This document shows positions 7,217 through 7,721 of a DNA stretch of 7,721 nt, piece after piece; positions within the stretch are counted from its first letter, which is position 1; every line of letters starts with the position of its first letter. This DNA comes from an uncultured Lachnospiraceae bacterium (GTDB lineage: Bacteria; Bacillota; Clostridia; Lachnospirales; Lachnospiraceae): positions 1 through 7,721 of the forward strand of contig CAJTRU010000116.1 in NCBI GenBank assembly GCA_910579085.1, written 5' to 3'. The position numbers and the translations under genes were made by a program. The notes under the pieces are model-generated. The model did no database searches and had not been told where the DNA came from. It saw only the letters and a program-made list of their open reading frames with translations.

Positions 7217-7250
7217 AAAATAAAAAATAAGCCCACAATAACGCGGACTT
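7217..7250 (-). terminator. Riboswitch-controlled intrinsic terminator
   Basis: In the minus-strand RNA, AAGUCCGC (7250-7243) pairs with GUGGGCUU (7236-7229) over 8 bp, with two G-U pairs and a 6-nt loop. It is followed by AUUUUUUAUUUU (7228-7217). UUAUUGU (7241-7235), in the loop and 3' arm, is the exact complement of ACAAUAA (7273-7267) at the 3' side of the aptamer P1 region. That gives a 7-bp antiterminator that would break the terminator when SAM is absent. Confidence 0.88.
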
Positions 7251-7263
7251 GATATAACAACTC

Positions 7264-7361
7264 CTCTTATTGTTCGGTTGCCCGCTCAGATTAGCACCTT
7301 CCTTTTTAGGGGGTTGCCGTGGTTTCACAGAGCCTTAACTCTCCGCCACTCTTAATAAGAG
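7264..7361 (-). ncRNA. SAM-I (S-box) riboswitch aptamer
   Basis: The minus-strand RNA shows the S-box consensus in order. An 8-bp P1 stem closes the domain (CUCUUAUU at 7361-7354 with AAUAAGAG at 7271-7264). Inside it are the GGCGGAGAG segment, UGUGAAACC, CGGCAACC, AAGGUGCUAA and the CUGAGCGGGCAACCGAA segment. The family binds S-adenosylmethionine. Binding stabilises P1, frees the downstream terminator and turns metK off. The terminator and a matching antiterminator are both present, so this is a transcriptional OFF switch. Confidence 0.95.
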
Positions 7362-7405
7362 ACTTTCACAATATTCTTTTAATATAATAAAAATAATATA
7401 TAGAT

Positions 7406-7434
7406 ACTATATAGCTATTCCTGGCATATGTCAA
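7406..7434 (-). promoter_or_regulatory. metK: metK promoter
   Basis: On the minus strand, a perfect -35 TTGACA (7434-7429) is followed by a 17-nt spacer and the -10 TATAGT (7411-7406). Transcription should begin near 7399, about 38 nt before the riboswitch P1 stem. That gives a leader of roughly 305 nt to the metK ATG. Confidence 0.85.
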
Positions 7435-7478
7435 GTACTATTTTTAACCATCACGTCCGTCTCATAAATTTTTAAATA

Positions 7479-7487
7479 TGGTATAAT
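7479..7487 (+). promoter_or_regulatory. Plus-strand extended -10 promoter facing the right repeat
   Basis: TGGTATAAT (7479-7487) is a perfect extended -10 element in an AT-rich setting. The -35 region is poor, as is common for extended -10 promoters. Transcription would begin near 7494 and run into the right repeat, away from metK, making this one half of a divergent promoter pair. No protein-coding gene follows within the window, so the product would be noncoding, or the leader of a gene beyond the window. Confidence 0.5.
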
Positions 7488-7515
7488 TTGCAGTTATCTT
7501 TTGTTTGTGTAAATT

Positions 7516-7704
7516 GACGGACGGTTTTACGTGCCAGAGCCACAATATTCCATACAGGGGCACGTTTGCGCTACGTTATAATGTCATTTAGTTAAGGGGA
7601 TATGCTGGAATTTAGTAATGATTAGCTGGCAAATCCAAAGTGCCTTCCATGAACAAAGCACGCTTCCGCTTGGACGTCACACGCAATGGTGCATAAAGCC
7701 CCTA
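7516..7704 (+). repeat. Extragenic repeat, right copy (two-part)
   Basis: The first part (7516-7576) has GACGGACG, ATATTCCAT (7545-7553), GGGCACG (7558-7564) and CGCTACGT (7569-7576) in the same order as the left copy, with nearly the same spacing. The second part (7658-7704) matches the distal part of the left copy, including the GCACGCT..CCGCT, CACGCA, GTGCATA and CCCTA blocks. It therefore looks like one element expanded by an inserted or duplicated middle segment. ACGTGCC (7529-7535) pairs with GGCACGT (7559-7565). GGGG (7596-7599) and TATGC (7601-7605) can pair with CCCC (7699-7702) and GCATA (7691-7695). Only tiny open frames occur here. Function is unknown. Confidence 0.65.
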
Positions 7705-7720
7705 TGTTCCTACGGAACAT
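7704..7720. other. Perfect hairpin at the right window edge
   Basis: ATGTTCC (7704-7710) and GGAACAT (7714-7720) form a perfect 7-bp stem around TAC. One further T is visible before the window ends. It directly abuts the right repeat. It would be a terminator for plus-strand transcription if the T-run continues outside, or for a convergent gene if A-rich sequence lies on the left, which is not seen. Confidence 0.55.
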
Positions 7721-7721
7721 T

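Noticed and set aside
7454..7461. Third CGTCCGTC, inverted relative to 7516-7523, as another repeat copy
   Set aside because: The sequence beyond the 8-mer does not continue to match the repeat blocks. It may be a fragment or chance, so I do not list it as a copy.
1..7721. CRISPR array, tRNA, rRNA, transposase or integrase genes
   Set aside because: I found no regularly spaced repeats, cloverleaf candidates or recognisable mobility-gene motifs on either strand.

Overview
The window is 7.7 kb of AT-rich DNA carrying five complete protein-coding genes, all on the minus strand. An S-box (SAM-I) riboswitch precedes metK, the ribosome binding sites are purine-rich (GGAGG, GGAGA, GGGGG), and every protein looks like a Clostridia homologue. 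I infer a low-GC Firmicute, probably a Lachnospiraceae-type gut Clostridium. This rests on sequence character, not on a database search.

Reading in the direction of transcription (right to left), a consensus-like promoter at 7434-7406 drives a leader of about 300 nt that holds a SAM-I riboswitch (7361-7264) and its intrinsic terminator (7250-7217). Next comes metK (S-adenosylmethionine synthetase, 7094-5901), which ends at a perfect 13-bp terminator hairpin at 5820-5789. A second promoter (5771-5743) then starts a unit with cca (CCA-adding tRNA nucleotidyltransferase, 5668-4229) and, 34 nt later, a 714-residue cytoplasmic GH13 alpha-glucan hydrolase (4194-2050). After a 97-nt gap follow a permease (1952-1011) and an ATPase (928-134) of an ABC importer related to the TrpXYZ / COG4120-COG1101 group. 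Its substrate-binding protein is not in the window. I found no confident promoter before the permease, so it may be read from the cca-GH13 unit or from a promoter I cannot recognise.

The genes are housekeeping: methyl-donor synthesis controlled by its own product, tRNA 3'-end maturation, intracellular malto-oligosaccharide breakdown and probably amino-acid uptake. No mobile element genes, CRISPR array, tRNA or rRNA were seen.

The unexplained material is in the two flanks. Positions 17-118 and 7516-7704 hold diverged copies, in opposite orientation, of one GC-richer extragenic repeat with conserved blocks at conserved spacing. The right copy lies just downstream of an isolated plus-strand extended -10 promoter and ends in a perfect hairpin, so it may be a transcribed structured RNA of about 230 nt. 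Other points of interest are a three-arm, mutually exclusive hairpin arrangement next to the cca ribosome binding site, a strong paired-hairpin spacer between the two transporter genes, and a shared 7-mer that is paired just upstream of the Shine-Dalgarno sequences of metK and the permease.
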